64,000 nt of DNA. Source: DASPLX01 sp035627375. GTDB lineage: Bacteria > Pseudomonadota > Gammaproteobacteria > Burkholderiales > Burkholderiaceae_D. Shown piece after piece: positions 1-8,909 of the stretch (the stretch's first letter is position 1; the number at the start of each line of letters is the position of its first letter). The translations under genes and the position numbers were made by a program. Below the pieces are notes generated by a model, which did no database searches, had not been told where the DNA came from, and was given only the letters and a program-made list of their open reading frames with translations. The stretch spans positions 1 through 64,000 of the forward strand of contig DASPLX010000059.1 of NCBI GenBank assembly GCA_035627375.1. The letters run 5' to 3'.

Positions 1-995
1 TGCGTGACGCGGCAATTGGCCGGCAGCGAGGCCGCATCGACCGCGAAGCCGTGGTTTTGCGAGGTGATCATCACTTGCTTCGTATCGAGATCCTGCACCG
101 GGTGGTTGGCGCCGTGATGGCCGAACTTCATCTTCAGCGTCTTGGCGCCGGAGGCCAGCGCCATGATCTGGTGGCCGAGGCAGATGCCGAAAGTGGGGAT
201 GCCGCGCTCGATCAATTCGCGCGCGGCGGCGATGGCGTAGTCGCAGGGTTCGGGATCTCCCGGGCCGTTGGACAGGAAGATGCCGTCGGGGTTGAGCGCC
301 AAGGCGTCGGCGGCGGTCGATTGCGCCGGCAGCACGGTGACCTGGCAGCCGCGCTCGGCGAGCATGCGCAGGATGTTGTACTTCACGCCGTAGTCGAAGG
401 CGACCACGCGGAATTTTGGCGCGGCCTGTTTGCCGTAGCCCGCACCGAGCTTCCACTCGGTTTCGTTCCAGTCGTAGGCGGTCCTGGTCGAAACAACCTT
501 CGCCAGGTCCATGCCGGCCAGCCCCGGGAAGGAGCGCGCCAGTTCCAGCGCCTTGCCTTCGTCGTCCTCGCCAACCAGGATGGCGCCGTTCTGCGCGCCT
601 TTCTCGCGCAGGATGCGCGTGAGCTTGCGGGTATCGATGCCGGCGATGGCGACGATGTTCTCGGCCTTCAAGTAGTCGGAGAGCGACTGCGTCGAACGGA
701 AATTCGAGGCCAGCAACGGCAGATCCTTGATGATCAGGCCGGCGGCATGCACCTTGGCCGCTTCGACGTCTTCGGTATTGACGCCGGTGTTGCCGATATG
801 CGGATAGGTGAGCGTGACGATCTGGCGACTGTAGCTCGGGTCGGTGAGGATTTCCTGGTAGCCGGTCATGGCAGTGTTGAACACGACCTCGCCGGTCGTA
901 TGACCGACTGCACCGATGGAAACGCCTCTGAATATCGACCCGTCTGCGAGCGCTAGGATTGCCGGTGTGGTGTGGCCGGAAAGAAATGGCAGCAA
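1..995 (-). CDS. carA: Carbamoyl-phosphate synthase small subunit, partial at its C-terminus
   Basis: Glutaminase subunit of carbamoyl-phosphate synthase. It hydrolyses glutamine and passes ammonia to CarB for arginine and pyrimidine synthesis in the cytoplasm. Reading from 995 leftwards gives 331 codons before the window edge. The N-terminal CarA signature ([15 protein letters not shown]) is followed by the class I glutamine amidotransferase core: nucleophile motif FGICLGHQ, then GHHGANHPV and the [11 protein letters not shown] region. The last ~10% of the protein lies outside the window. The start is a TTG (993-995) preceded at 6 nt by AGGAG; no ATG fits the conserved N-terminus as well. 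A sigma70-like promoter lies about 160 bp upstream. Identification is firm; the exact start is less certain. Confidence 0.95.
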   Translation of the reverse strand, partial: MLPFLSGHTTPAILALADGSIFRGVSIGAVGHTTGEVVFNTAMTGYQEILTDPSYSRQIVTLTYPHIGNTGVNTEDVEAAKVHAAGLIIKDLPLLASNFRSTQSLSDYLKAENIVAIAGIDTRKLTRILREKGAQNGAILVGEDDEGKALELARSFPGLAGMDLAKVVSTRTAYDWNETEWKLGAGYGKQAAPKFRVVAFDYGVKYNILRMLAERGCQVTVLPAQSTAADALALNPDGIFLSNGPGDPEPCDYAIAAARELIERGIPTFGICLGHQIMALASGAKTLKMKFGHHGANHPVQDLDTKQVMITSQNHGFAVDAASLPANCRVT

Positions 996-1160
996 GGGTA
1001 ACTCCTGAGTGTTACCGCCGCTGCGCCGCCAGGTCGACCATGATGTACACCCCGCGTTGTGCGCTGCTGGAGGGCTCGATCAGGTCGCGATCAGATCGTT
1101 TCTGGACGTGTGGGATGAGGGTATGCGCTACGGCGGAGTGATAGTTGGCTAAACCTATCA

Positions 1161-1189
1161 ATTATAGCCCGGAACGCTCCGTCGCGCAA
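1161..1189 (-). promoter_or_regulatory. Putative sigma70 promoter of carA
   Basis: On the minus strand a -35 hexamer TTGCGC (1184-1189) is separated by exactly 17 bp from a consensus -10 TATAAT (1161-1166). Transcription would start near 1153, leaving a leader of about 155 nt before the carA TTG start. A leader of that length leaves room for pyrimidine or arginine control, but no attenuator hairpin with a T-run was recognised in it. Confidence 0.6.
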
Positions 1190-1246
1190 ATTCGCCGATC
1201 TGCGAGCGGACGGTGCCTGCCGGCGCCGTCCGCGCTGCATTTCCGC

Positions 1247-1654
1247 TTAGATGTCGAGCGCGGCGATGCCGGCCTTGGCGATCTGGACATCCTCGGACGA
1301 TTTCACGCCCGATACGCCGACCGCGCCGACGCATTGCCCGTCGATCATGATCGGCACGCCGCCCTCGAGCATGCCCTCCAGCGTCGGCGCGGTGAGGAAG
1401 GAATAACGGCCGTTGTTGATCATGTCCTCGTAGATCTTCGATTCGCGCCGGCCGAGCGCGGCCGTCCGCGCCTTGGCCGGCGCGATATGCGCGGAAATCG
1501 GCGCCGCGCCGTCGAGGCGCTGCAGCCACAGCAAGTGGCCGCCGTCGTCGACGATGGAGATCGTCACCGCCCAGTTGTTCGCGTTTGCTTCCGCCTCCGC
1601 CGCCGCCGCGATCTTCTTCACGTCGTCGAGCGTCAATACTTGTTTCGATTGCAT
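1247..1654 (-). CDS. GlcG/HbpS family protein (DUF336)
   Basis: A 135-aa single-domain protein of the GlcG/HbpS family, found beside glycolate genes or as extracellular haem-binding proteins. Family features are the N-terminal helix rich in Ala and Glu, the segment VTISIVDDGGHLLWLQRLDG, and the C-terminal glycine-rich piece GGVPIMIDGQCVGAVGVSG. No signal peptide is seen, so a cytoplasmic location is likely. The ATG at 1652-1654 is chosen because GGGAGG lies 4-5 nt upstream; an in-frame ATG four codons earlier would overlap that ribosome site. It stands alone between carA and a response regulator, so context gives no substrate. The biochemical role of this family is not well defined. Confidence 0.8.
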   Translation of the reverse strand: MQSKQVLTLDDVKKIAAAAEAEANANNWAVTISIVDDGGHLLWLQRLDGAAPISAHIAPAKARTAALGRRESKIYEDMINNGRYSFLTAPTLEGMLEGGVPIMIDGQCVGAVGVSGVKSSEDVQIAKAGIAALDI

Positions 1655-1701
1655 GCTGCCTCCCATTCAAAGAACGCAGGATTGTAGCTCAGGGACTTCG
1701 C

Positions 1702-2847
1702 TCAGCGCTTCGGCTGGTTGGAAAGCAGCAATTCAAGCAAAGGCCGCAGTTCGGCGGAATATTTCTCAACATGCGCCAGAACCTGCTTCTTCTTTCCTTC
1801 TCGCAGCCATTGCAGCAGCGTCGGCAAGTCGGGACCGGGACAGGAGTCGATCCGAGCGGCCGGCAACGGCTTGCCGGCGCGCAGCGCGATTTCCTCGTCA
1901 GAACCGACCACGCCCGATATGCCATGCTTCAAGCCCATCGCCGCGCGCCGCCGGGCCAGTTCATGCAAGGTCTCGAGCGAGGTGGTCATCGTGGTCGTAT
2001 CGTTGCCGAACTCCGACAATGCCACCATGCCGCAGCTCGCGATCAACGTGACGCCCGGATGGCCCGCCAGGTCCGCGTTGGCGATCGCGCCGCAGACCCG
2101 CTGCGCGAACACGCGCGCGGCGTCGAATTGAATGGTGCCGGTGGCCAGCGTGTATTCGGCGGCGCCGGTGCGCGCGACGCAATCGGTCTGGCGGACGGTG
2201 CGTTGCAACAGCTGGCCGATCGCGGCGATCACATCCGACGGCGGCGCGACGTTCCCCTCTTCCTTGCGCATGCAGATGCATACATCGAGGATGACGAAAT
2301 TCTTGCCCTGCCGGATCGAGTTCGCCAGCATGGTGCTCGCCTGCATGACCAGCGACTCGGGCGTCGACAATTGCAATTGCGAGGCCTCCGAGACCCCTTT
2401 GACGAGCGTTTCCAGGCCGCGCTCGAATTCGCTCTGGCTGCTGACCAGCTTCGACAAGACATCGAGGCGCGACAGCAATTGCGCCGTGCCGATGCCTTTC
2501 GTGATCAAGTCGTTGGCGCCGGCCGCCTTGGCGCGGTCGCGCTCTTCCTGCTCGTCGCTGCCGGAAACGACGATGACCGGTATGTTGCGGATGCGCGCCA
2601 CCTTGGAATTCCGGATACGCTGCAGCAAGCCGTAACCGTCGAGCTTGGGCATGGTCAGATCGGTGATCACCACCCGGATGGTCGGATCGAGCAACAGCGT
2701 TTCCCAAGCCTGCTCGCCGTCGAGCGCCTCCTTGAAGTCGAACATGCCTTCGATATGCTTGATCAGCGTGGCGCGGACGATGCGGGAATCGTCGGCGATC
2801 AGCACGCGCGGTTTGATGGCGAGGTCGAGGGTGTCGTTGGTCGGCAT
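1702..2847 (-). CDS. Response regulator with degenerate GGDEF-like output domain
   Basis: A 381-aa protein. Residues ~14-135 are a CheY-like receiver: acidic pair in VLIADDS, phosphoacceptor in VVITDLTMPKLDG, conserved Thr/Ser in VIVVSGSD and Lys in DLITKG. After a linker, residues ~185-330 have the helix pattern of a GGDEF domain, but the signature RxGGDEF is replaced by ARTGAAEY, so diguanylate cyclase activity is not expected. A C-terminal helical tail of ~50 residues follows. The start at 2847 gives the usual short lead into the receiver; upstream in-frame codons would add 31 unconserved residues. No kinase is adjacent, so it is an orphan regulator. It may act as a phosphorylation-controlled c-di-GMP or protein-binding module, which is inference. 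Confidence 0.8.
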   Translation of the reverse strand: MPTNDTLDLAIKPRVLIADDSRIVRATLIKHIEGMFDFKEALDGEQAWETLLLDPTIRVVITDLTMPKLDGYGLLQRIRNSKVARIRNIPVIVVSGSDEQEERDRAKAAGANDLITKGIGTAQLLSRLDVLSKLVSSQSEFERGLETLVKGVSEASQLQLSTPESLVMQASTMLANSIRQGKNFVILDVCICMRKEEGNVAPPSDVIAAIGQLLQRTVRQTDCVARTGAAEYTLATGTIQFDAARVFAQRVCGAIANADLAGHPGVTLIASCGMVALSEFGNDTTTMTTSLETLHELARRRAAMGLKHGISGVVGSDEEIALRAGKPLPAARIDSCPGPDLPTLLQWLREGKKKQVLAHVEKYSAELRPLLELLLSNQPKR

Positions 2848-3046
2848 GTCGTCGGGATAAATGCGGCGGACTTGGAAGCATAACCGAGCATACTCCCGGG
2901 CAACAAATTTTGATATCGGCCGCGGTCGCGGCTGCATCATTTTTCACCGTCAGGCATGCGGCGCAAGCCGGAAGGCGCCGAAGCTTCGCTTTGACAGCCC
3001 GGCGGTATTGCCTTACAGTCCAGGGACATCACCGAAAGTTATTGTC

Positions 3047-3592
3047 ATGGTGACAACCAAAAATTCCTTCCGCCGCACCGTGCCGGTCGCCATAAGCTGC
3101 CTCGCGCTCGGCCTGTTGATTTCAAGCACCTCGAGTTTTGCCGGCGAATCCGCTCCGGAACCGCAAACCACGATGATGACGCGCCTGCAAGAATTGTCGA
3201 GCCGCGCGTCGGATCTCGCCCTCAACGCGCTCTCGATGCTCGGCATCCGCTATAAGTACGGCGGCACCACGCCGGACAGCGGCCTCGATTGCAGCGGCCT
3301 GGTGCGTTACGTGTTCAAGGAAACCTGGGGCGCCGAACTGCCGCGCACCTCGGTGGAGATCAGCCGCCTCGGGCAAAAAATCGAGACCAAGGATTTGCAG
3401 CCGGGCGACCTGGTGTTCTACAACACGCTCAAGCGCGGCTTTTCCCATGTCGGGATTTATCTCGGCGACAACAAATTCATCCATTCTCCCTCCGGCGGCG
3501 GCGAAGTCCGCATCGAGAGCATGGACGTAAGCTACTGGAAGCAACGCTTCAACGGCGCGCGCCGCATCGCCGAACCGGAACAACAGCAGTAA
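3047..3592 (+). CDS. NlpC/P60 family (C40) peptidoglycan endopeptidase
   Basis: A 181-aa exported cell-wall hydrolase. A signal peptide spans residues 1-33 (positively charged start, hydrophobic core, cleavage near SSFAGES). The NlpC/P60 domain occupies ~55-178 with the catalytic triad visible: Cys82 in LDCSGLV, His134 in FSHVGIYLG and His146 in FIHSPSGG. The family cleaves gamma-D-Glu to diamino acid bonds in peptide stems in the periplasm. The ATG at 3047 directly begins a plausible signal sequence; a GTG lies one codon later. Its stop is only 2 bp from the stop of the convergent patatin-like gene, so the two transcripts must overlap at their 3' ends. Confidence 0.9.
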   Translation: MVTTKNSFRRTVPVAISCLALGLLISSTSSFAGESAPEPQTTMMTRLQELSSRASDLALNALSMLGIRYKYGGTTPDSGLDCSGLVRYVFKETWGAELPRTSVEISRLGQKIETKDLQPGDLVFYNTLKRGFSHVGIYLGDNKFIHSPSGGGEVRIESMDVSYWKQRFNGARRIAEPEQQQ

Positions 3593-3594
3593 TT

Positions 3595-4512
3595 CTATTG
3601 CTCGCGCTTCGCCTTCAATTTCGCCTTGATCTCGGCGATGAGCGCCGTCGCCGCCTGCTCGCCGGCCAGGATCGCCTGGTTCCGGCTCGCGAAATCCCCG
3701 CCCTTCATCGTTCCCAGCTTGGGCGTGACCACGATGTCCGCTTCCCGCAATTCGTAGTGATTGATGCTTTGCCCCATGATGGCGAACGTCTGCAGCAGCA
3801 CGTCGAGCGAACTGACGGCGGATTGCGCTTCCGGCTGCGACGAGATGTTCACCGCGATCACGAAATCGGCTCCCATCTCGCGCGCGAAGCGCACCGGCAC
3901 CGGCGACACGAGGCCGCCGTCGACATAACTGTGGTCGCCGATCTTCACCGGCTGGAACACGCTCGGCACCGCCGACGACGCCCGCACCGCGACGCCGGTA
4001 TTGCCGCGCCTGAACAGGATCGGCGCGCCGCTCTGCAGATCGGTCGCGACCGCCCCGAAAGGAATCTTCAACCTTTCGATCGGGACGTTGCTGACCGCCT
4101 TGTTGACGTAATTCTGCAGCGCCTCGCCCTTCAGGACGCCGGTCGCCTTGGCGAAGAACGGCACCGACCAATCCGAGATCGCCGCCTCGTCCATGTCGAG
4201 CGCCAGCTTGTGCAGCGCGAAGCCGTTGTTGCCGGCCGCGTAGAGCGAGCCGACCAGGCTGCCGGCGCTGGTACCGACCACGACGTCGGGCACGATGCCG
4301 TGCGATTCCAGTACCTTGATCACGCCGATATGGGCGAAGCCGCGCGCCGCGCCGCCGCCCAGCGCCAAGCCGACCTTGACCGGCCGCGGCGGCTTCGGAA
4401 GCGTCGCGACGGGCGTCGTCACCGCCGGCGGGACGACGGGCTCCGTGGTGCAAGCGGAAAGGGACAGCGCAAAGACGAGAAAGACGGCAACAAGCAGGCG
4501 CAAGCGGGACAT
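3595..4512 (-). CDS. Patatin-like phospholipase, predicted lipoprotein
   Basis: A 305-aa patatin-fold serine acyl hydrolase of the RssA/YchK type. A lipoprotein signal ends at lipobox LSAC (Cys21), and a proline-rich linker leads to the catalytic domain. All core motifs are present: oxyanion-hole GGGAARG (52-58), nucleophile GTSAG (Ser82) and the Asp of the DGG motif (Asp198). It should therefore be an active, membrane-anchored esterase or phospholipase; the substrate is unknown. The ATG at 4512 is preferred to a TTG two codons upstream because it opens a typical signal peptide. It is convergent with the NlpC/P60 gene and not obviously in an operon with the lipoprotein gene upstream (about 85 bp away). 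Confidence 0.9.
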   Translation of the reverse strand: MSRLRLLVAVFLVFALSLSACTTEPVVPPAVTTPVATLPKPPRPVKVGLALGGGAARGFAHIGVIKVLESHGIVPDVVVGTSAGSLVGSLYAAGNNGFALHKLALDMDEAAISDWSVPFFAKATGVLKGEALQNYVNKAVSNVPIERLKIPFGAVATDLQSGAPILFRRGNTGVAVRASSAVPSVFQPVKIGDHSYVDGGLVSPVPVRFAREMGADFVIAVNISSQPEAQSAVSSLDVLLQTFAIMGQSINHYELREADIVVTPKLGTMKGGDFASRNQAILAGEQAATALIAEIKAKLKAKREQ

Positions 4513-4599
4513 GGGCAATCGGCCGGAAATCGAGGCATGACACGGGAAGGAGCCGCCCTGGCGGCTCGCGCATTGTAGCGCAAGTGCCGGTGCGCGCCT

Positions 4600-5229
4600 T
4601 CAGCGCGTGATCAGCGACGGACCGATCGATTGCAGCGGCCCGAGCGGATTGGTTTCGAGATCGCGCTGCCGGATCTGCGGCTTGCCACTCCAGAGCTTGT
4701 AGATCACCTTGTCGTCCTTGAGGACGAACACGGCATCGAAATGCCAGCCGGTGATGTCGATGGTGCGCTGGAAATTGAAGAAATCGAGCCAGAAGCTGCC
4801 GACCCGGCGGCGGTCGACATGGGTCTGTTCGATTTCATAGCCGGTACAGGAGCGCGGCGCCTTCATGCACTCCTGCAGCCCGGGATCGAGCAAACCGATG
4901 TCGAAGGTCGCGGTGGGCACCAGCCGGCGCAGCAGATCGACATGATCGAGAACGGTGATATTGGCGGTGCGCTCGGGATCGATGCCGAGCGCCTTCAATT
5001 CCGACAGCGTGGTCTTGCCCGGGACGATGCGGGCGTACATCGCCTGGGCATCGGCATAGTTCCGCCATGGCGTTTCGGGGTTCTGGTGAGCATCCGGAAG
5101 CAGAGTGGCGCAGCCGGACATGCCGGCGGCGAACAACAGCATCGCAAGAACGCCAACCGGAAGGACACGCGCTCGCGGTGTCCCGATCCTGTTTCGCGGC
5201 GTGCGATCGCCGATATGCAACGTACTCAT
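4600..5229 (-). CDS. Predicted outer-membrane lipoprotein, SmpA/BamE-like fold possible
   Basis: A 209-aa protein of unknown function. Residues 1-40 look like a lipoprotein signal with an extended, arginine-rich n-region, a hydrophobic stretch (VLAMLLFAAGMSG) and Cys40. The segment PGKTTLSELKALGIDP resembles the start of the SmpA/BamE-type small lipoprotein domain, and the C-terminal part (DAVFVLKDDKVIYKLW) fits the last strands of that fold. The fold assignment is inference. It lies between phoR (same strand, 56 bp upstream) and the patatin-like gene, so it might be read through from the phosphate regulon. No catalytic motif is seen. Confidence 0.7.
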   Translation of the reverse strand: MSTLHIGDRTPRNRIGTPRARVLPVGVLAMLLFAAGMSGCATLLPDAHQNPETPWRNYADAQAMYARIVPGKTTLSELKALGIDPERTANITVLDHVDLLRRLVPTATFDIGLLDPGLQECMKAPRSCTGYEIEQTHVDRRRVGSFWLDFFNFQRTIDITGWHFDAVFVLKDDKVIYKLWSGKPQIRQRDLETNPLGPLQSIGPSLITR

Positions 5230-5285
5230 GGTGAGCTGCTTCGCGACATGCTCTTGCCATCAGTGTAGTACGCTGAAAAGTTTAT

Positions 5286-6560
5286 TCAAGGAAACTTGAC
5301 CGTGAAGCTGCTTCCGCGTCCGGGTTGGGATTCGATCGCCAGGACGGCCTTATGGCGCAAAGCGACATGCTTGACGATCGCCAACCCCAGGCCGGTGCCT
5401 TGCGTCTCGCGCGAGCGGCTCTTGTCGACGCGATAAAAGCGCTCGGTCAGGCGCGAGATATGTTCGGGCGAAATGCCGATACCGGTGTCCTGCACCGAAA
5501 ACCGCGGGCTGCCCTCGATCGATTTCCAGGTAATGCGGATCTCGCCGCCTGCGGGCGTGTAGCGCACGGCGTTCGAGACCAGATTGCCGAAGGCGCTGCG
5601 CAATTCGTCGGTGCTGCCGTCGATATCGGGGCCGTCGGCATCGAGCGAGATCGCATGCCGGCCGGCCGACAACGCCCGTCCTTCCGCCAGGATCTCGTCG
5701 AGCAGGCGGCGCATGTCGACGCGTTCCGGCCGCAGCGGATAATCGATCGATTCCAGGCGCGTGAGCGTCAGCATGTCCTCGACCAGATTCTGCATCCGCC
5801 GGCCCTGCTCGATCATCAGCTTGATGTGCTCCATGCGCGTCGCATGGTCGAGCTCCGGCCGGTTTTGCGCGATCTCGAGGAAGCCGTTGATGACGGTCAG
5901 CGGCGTGCGCAGTTCGTGCGAGGCGTTCGCGACGAAATCGCGGCGCATCGCTTCGATGCGCTCCGATTCGGTCATGTCGTGCGTGACGAGAATCTGGCGC
6001 CGGTCTTCGAACGGAATGATGTGGACGATCAGCTTGCGCTCCTTGAGCGACAAGGTCAGCGGTTCGTCGTAGCGGCCCAGGATGATGTAGTCGATGAAAT
6101 CCGGATGGCGCACGAGATTGGTCACGCGCATGCCCTTGTCGCGGTCGAGCCGGAGGCCGAGATGGCGCTCCGCCACCGGATTGCACCATTCGAGGAACAG
6201 CACGTCGTCCATGATGACGACGCCGTCGGGCAACAGGCTCATCGCCTGGCGAAAGCGCGCCAGCCATTCGCTCAGTTCCGCGCGGTTCTTCTCATCGTCG
6301 CGATGGAGCCTGTAGAGCCGCGAAAAGATGTCGGTCCACGCGCCCCAGCCGTCCGGCAGTTTCTCGGTCCGAGGGGCGTCGAGCCAGCCGGAGAGACGGT
6401 AGAGATAGCCGAGCTGCATCAGGACGGCGGCCAGCAGCACGAGCACGGCGGCGGACAGCGCGGCCACGGCGCCGAAGAAGAACCACAGCACAGCGGCGCC
6501 GACGGCGGTCAGCGCGAGGCGCAGCAGCGCCGGCACCCAGAACAGCATTTTCGGACTCAT
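5286..6560 (-). CDS. phoR: Phosphate regulon sensor histidine kinase PhoR
   Basis: A 424-aa inner-membrane sensor kinase paired with PhoB. Two membrane segments lie at residues ~8-50 with almost no periplasmic loop, as in E. coli PhoR. A charged region and a PAS domain (~100-195) follow, then HisKA with His215 in NASHELRTP, and a HATPase_c domain with the N box NLVSNAVRYTP, G1 box VQDTGIGIS and G2 box GTGLGLAI. Low phosphate leads to phosphorylation of PhoB, and PstSCAB with PhoU holds the kinase in check when phosphate is plentiful. The ATG at 6560 sits 10 bp after the phoB stop, the normal phoB-phoR arrangement. Confidence 0.95.
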   Translation of the reverse strand: MSPKMLFWVPALLRLALTAVGAAVLWFFFGAVAALSAAVLVLLAAVLMQLGYLYRLSGWLDAPRTEKLPDGWGAWTDIFSRLYRLHRDDEKNRAELSEWLARFRQAMSLLPDGVVIMDDVLFLEWCNPVAERHLGLRLDRDKGMRVTNLVRHPDFIDYIILGRYDEPLTLSLKERKLIVHIIPFEDRRQILVTHDMTESERIEAMRRDFVANASHELRTPLTVINGFLEIAQNRPELDHATRMEHIKLMIEQGRRMQNLVEDMLTLTRLESIDYPLRPERVDMRRLLDEILAEGRALSAGRHAISLDADGPDIDGSTDELRSAFGNLVSNAVRYTPAGGEIRITWKSIEGSPRFSVQDTGIGISPEHISRLTERFYRVDKSRSRETQGTGLGLAIVKHVALRHKAVLAIESQPGRGSSFTVKFP

Positions 6561-6570
6561 TCGATGCCGA

Positions 6571-7263
6571 TCATTGTTTTTCGGACAGCATGTAACCGAC
6601 GCCGCGCACCGTCTTGATGAGCGACTCGGCCTCCCCCAACGCCTTGCGCAGGCGCAGCACGTGGACGTCGACCGTGCGCTCCTCGATGACGACATGGTCG
6701 CCCCACACCTTGTCGAGCAGCTGGCTGCGCGAAAAAACCCGCTCCGGATGCGCGAGGAAGAATTTCAAGAGGCGATATTCGGCATGCCCGATGTCGATCC
6801 GGTCGCCGTTGAGGCTGACCGAGCAGCTGATCGGATCGAGCAGGATCGCGCCCGCCTTCATCAGCGACTCGGAATGCTCGGGCGCCTTGCGTCGCAACAG
6901 CGATTTCATGCGCGCCGTCAGCTCGCGCGGCGAGAACGGCTTGGTGACGTAATCGTCGGCGCCTTGATCGAGGCCGGCGACCTTGTCCTCCTCCATGCTC
7001 TTGGCGGTGAGCATGATGACCGGCAAAGCGTTGAAATGACGGTCGCCGCGCATCTTCGAGAGCAGGCGCAAGCCGCTTTCATCGGGCAGCATCCAGTCGA
7101 GCAGCACCATGTGCGGCATGCGCTCCTGCAAGGAGCGCCAGGCATCGGCCGCCGTGGAAACGATGGAAACGTTCCAGCCCGCGGCCTGGACGGTGAAGCG
7201 GATCAGTTCGGCGATCGCGGGTTCGTCCTCGACGACCAGGATTGTGATTTTTTCGGCAGCCAT
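6571..7263 (-). CDS. phoB: Phosphate regulon response regulator PhoB
   Basis: A 230-aa OmpR/PhoB-type transcription factor. The receiver (residues 1-122) has the acidic pocket VVEDEP, phosphoacceptor Asp56 in VLLDWMLP, Thr in MLTAKS and Lys in YVTKPF. The winged-helix DNA-binding domain (~133-228) ends with the characteristic RTVDVHVLRLRKAL and VRGVGYML. Phosphorylated PhoB binds PHO boxes such as the one seen before pstS. It follows phoU by 25 bp and precedes phoR by 10 bp, so it is the penultimate gene of the pst-pho operon, though an internal promoter cannot be excluded. Confidence 0.97.
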   Translation of the reverse strand: MAAEKITILVVEDEPAIAELIRFTVQAAGWNVSIVSTAADAWRSLQERMPHMVLLDWMLPDESGLRLLSKMRGDRHFNALPVIMLTAKSMEEDKVAGLDQGADDYVTKPFSPRELTARMKSLLRRKAPEHSESLMKAGAILLDPISCSVSLNGDRIDIGHAEYRLLKFFLAHPERVFSRSQLLDKVWGDHVVIEERTVDVHVLRLRKALGEAESLIKTVRGVGYMLSEKQ

Positions 7264-7288
7264 GTTCGATAGGGCCTGTTCCGGGAAA

Positions 7289-7984
7289 TCAGCTTTGCCG
7301 CGAGCCGTAGTCGGTGTGGCGGATATCCTTGCCTTCGACGACGTAGATCACGTACTCGCCGATGTTCTTGGCATGGTCGCCGATGCGTTCGATCGCCTTG
7401 GCCACCCACAGCGTGTCGAGCGCCGCCGAAATCGTGCGCGGATCTTCCATCATGAACGTGATCGAGCTGCGCAGGATCAGGGCGAACTCCTGGTCGATCA
7501 GCTTGTCCTTGGCGATCAAGCCTTTCGCCTGCTCCTTGTCGAAGCGCGCGAAGGCGTCGAGCGCGTCATGCAGCATGTCGCCGGTGCTGGCGGCGATCGA
7601 GCGGATGATGTCGTAATGGTTCAGTCCGGCCGGGATGCCGCGCTCGTGCATGTTCTTCGCCGTGCGCGCGATCTTGGTCGCCTCGTCGCCGATGCGCTCG
7701 AGATCGGTGATCGCCTTGATGGTCGCCATCACGGTGCGCAAGTCGTTGGCGGCCGGCTGGCGCTTGACGATCAAATGGCTGCAGGTGTCGTCGAGCACCA
7801 CTTCGAGACGGTTGACTTCTTCGTCGGACTTGATGACCTTCTCCGCGCGCTCGATGTCGCCGTTGCGAAAGCAGGTGATCGCGTCCTGGAACTGGGTCTC
7901 GACCAGCCCGCCCATCAGCAAGACCTTGGAACGGATGCCCTCGAGATCGAGGTCGTATTGTTTGGAAGAGTGTTCGCCTGCCAT
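7289..7984 (-). CDS. phoU: Phosphate transport system regulator PhoU
   Basis: A 231-aa cytoplasmic protein made of two three-helix PhoU repeats. The metal-cluster motif of the first repeat is seen as ERIGDEATKIARTAK, and that of the second as ERIGDHAKNIGEYVIY. PhoU links the state of the PstSCAB transporter to PhoR and limits phosphate uptake; its loss normally makes the Pho response constitutive. It lies 94 bp downstream of pstB and 25 bp before phoB, conserved gene order. Start MAGEHSSKQYDLDLEG matches the usual beta-proteobacterial N-terminus. Confidence 0.95.
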   Translation of the reverse strand: MAGEHSSKQYDLDLEGIRSKVLLMGGLVETQFQDAITCFRNGDIERAEKVIKSDEEVNRLEVVLDDTCSHLIVKRQPAANDLRTVMATIKAITDLERIGDEATKIARTAKNMHERGIPAGLNHYDIIRSIAASTGDMLHDALDAFARFDKEQAKGLIAKDKLIDQEFALILRSSITFMMEDPRTISAALDTLWVAKAIERIGDHAKNIGEYVIYVVEGKDIRHTDYGSRQS

Positions 7985-8078
7985 GATGATCGTATTCCTT
8001 GGCTCTTATCAGTTGAAGACGCAGTGGGTGCCCAGTCTACCGCGTACGCCGCATCCGGGCCCGCAAACCATATAAGGA

Positions 8079-8909
8079 TCAGCCGAAACGGCCGGTGATG
8101 TAGTCCTGGGTTTCCTTCTTGGTCGGGTTCAGGAAGATCAGATCGGTCTCGCCGAACTCGACCAGCTCGCCGAGATACATGTAAGCCGTATAGTCGGAGC
8201 AGCGCGCCGCCTGCTGCATGTTGTGCGTCACGATCGCGATCGTATATTCCTGCTTGAGTTCGTGGATCAGTTCTTCGATCTTGACGGTGGAGATCGGATC
8301 GAGCGCCGAGGTCGGCTCGTCGAGCAGCAGGACGTCGGGCTTGACGGCGACGCCGCGCGCGATGCACAGGCGCTGCTGCTGCCCTCCCGACAGGCTCAGG
8401 CCGCTCTGCTTGAGCTTGTCCTTGACCTCGGTCCACAAGGCGGCCTTCTTGAGCGCCCATTCGACGCGCTCGTCGAGCTCGCCCTTGGACATGTTCTCAT
8501 ACAGGCGCACGCCGAAGGCGACGTTGTCGTAGATCGACATCGGGAACGGCGTCGGCTTCTGGAACACCATGCCGACCTTGGCGCGCAGCAGATTCACGTC
8601 CTGGTCGGCGTCCAGGATATTCTTGTCGCGGTACATGATGCGGCCTTCGGCGCGCTGGCCCGGGTACAGGTCGTACATCCGGTTGAGCGTGCGCAACAGC
8701 GTCGACTTGCCGCAGCCCGACGGGCCGATGAAGGCCGTGACCTTCTTGTCGTGGATCTTCAGGTTGATGTTCTTCAATCCCTGGAAGGCGCCGTAATAGA
8801 AATTCAAGCCTTCGATGTCGATGATCGTCTCGAGAGCGGGAGCGGGCTGCGCGGCGGCTGCGGATTCGTTCATGATCGGCGCGGTAAGTGGCATGTTCAT
8901 CGGTTTCAT
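8079..8909 (-). CDS. pstB: Phosphate ABC transporter ATP-binding protein PstB
   Basis: A 276-aa ABC ATPase that powers phosphate import. Walker [10 protein letters not shown], signature LSGGQQQR, Walker [13 protein letters not shown] and the switch His in [10 protein letters not shown] are all present, along with PstB-specific sequence [11 protein letters not shown] and [18 protein letters not shown]. The chosen ATG (8907-8909) overlaps the pstA stop as ATGA, implying translational coupling. Three further in-frame ATGs follow within 12 codons, so the exact start is uncertain, and the first ~38 residues are an unconserved extension. Confidence 0.95.
   Translation of the reverse strand: MKPMNMPLTAPIMNESAAAAQPAPALETIIDIEGLNFYYGAFQGLKNINLKIHDKKVTAFIGPSGCGKSTLLRTLNRMYDLYPGQRAEGRIMYRDKNILDADQDVNLLRAKVGMVFQKPTPFPMSIYDNVAFGVRLYENMSKGELDERVEWALKKAALWTEVKDKLKQSGLSLSGGQQQRLCIARGVAVKPDVLLLDEPTSALDPISTVKIEELIHELKQEYTIAIVTHNMQQAARCSDYTAYMYLGELVEFGETDLIFLNPTKKETQDYITGRFG

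Noticed and set aside
51..956. Long open frame on the plus strand opposite carA
   Set aside because: The minus strand encodes an unmistakable CarA; the plus frame is a high-GC antisense shadow.
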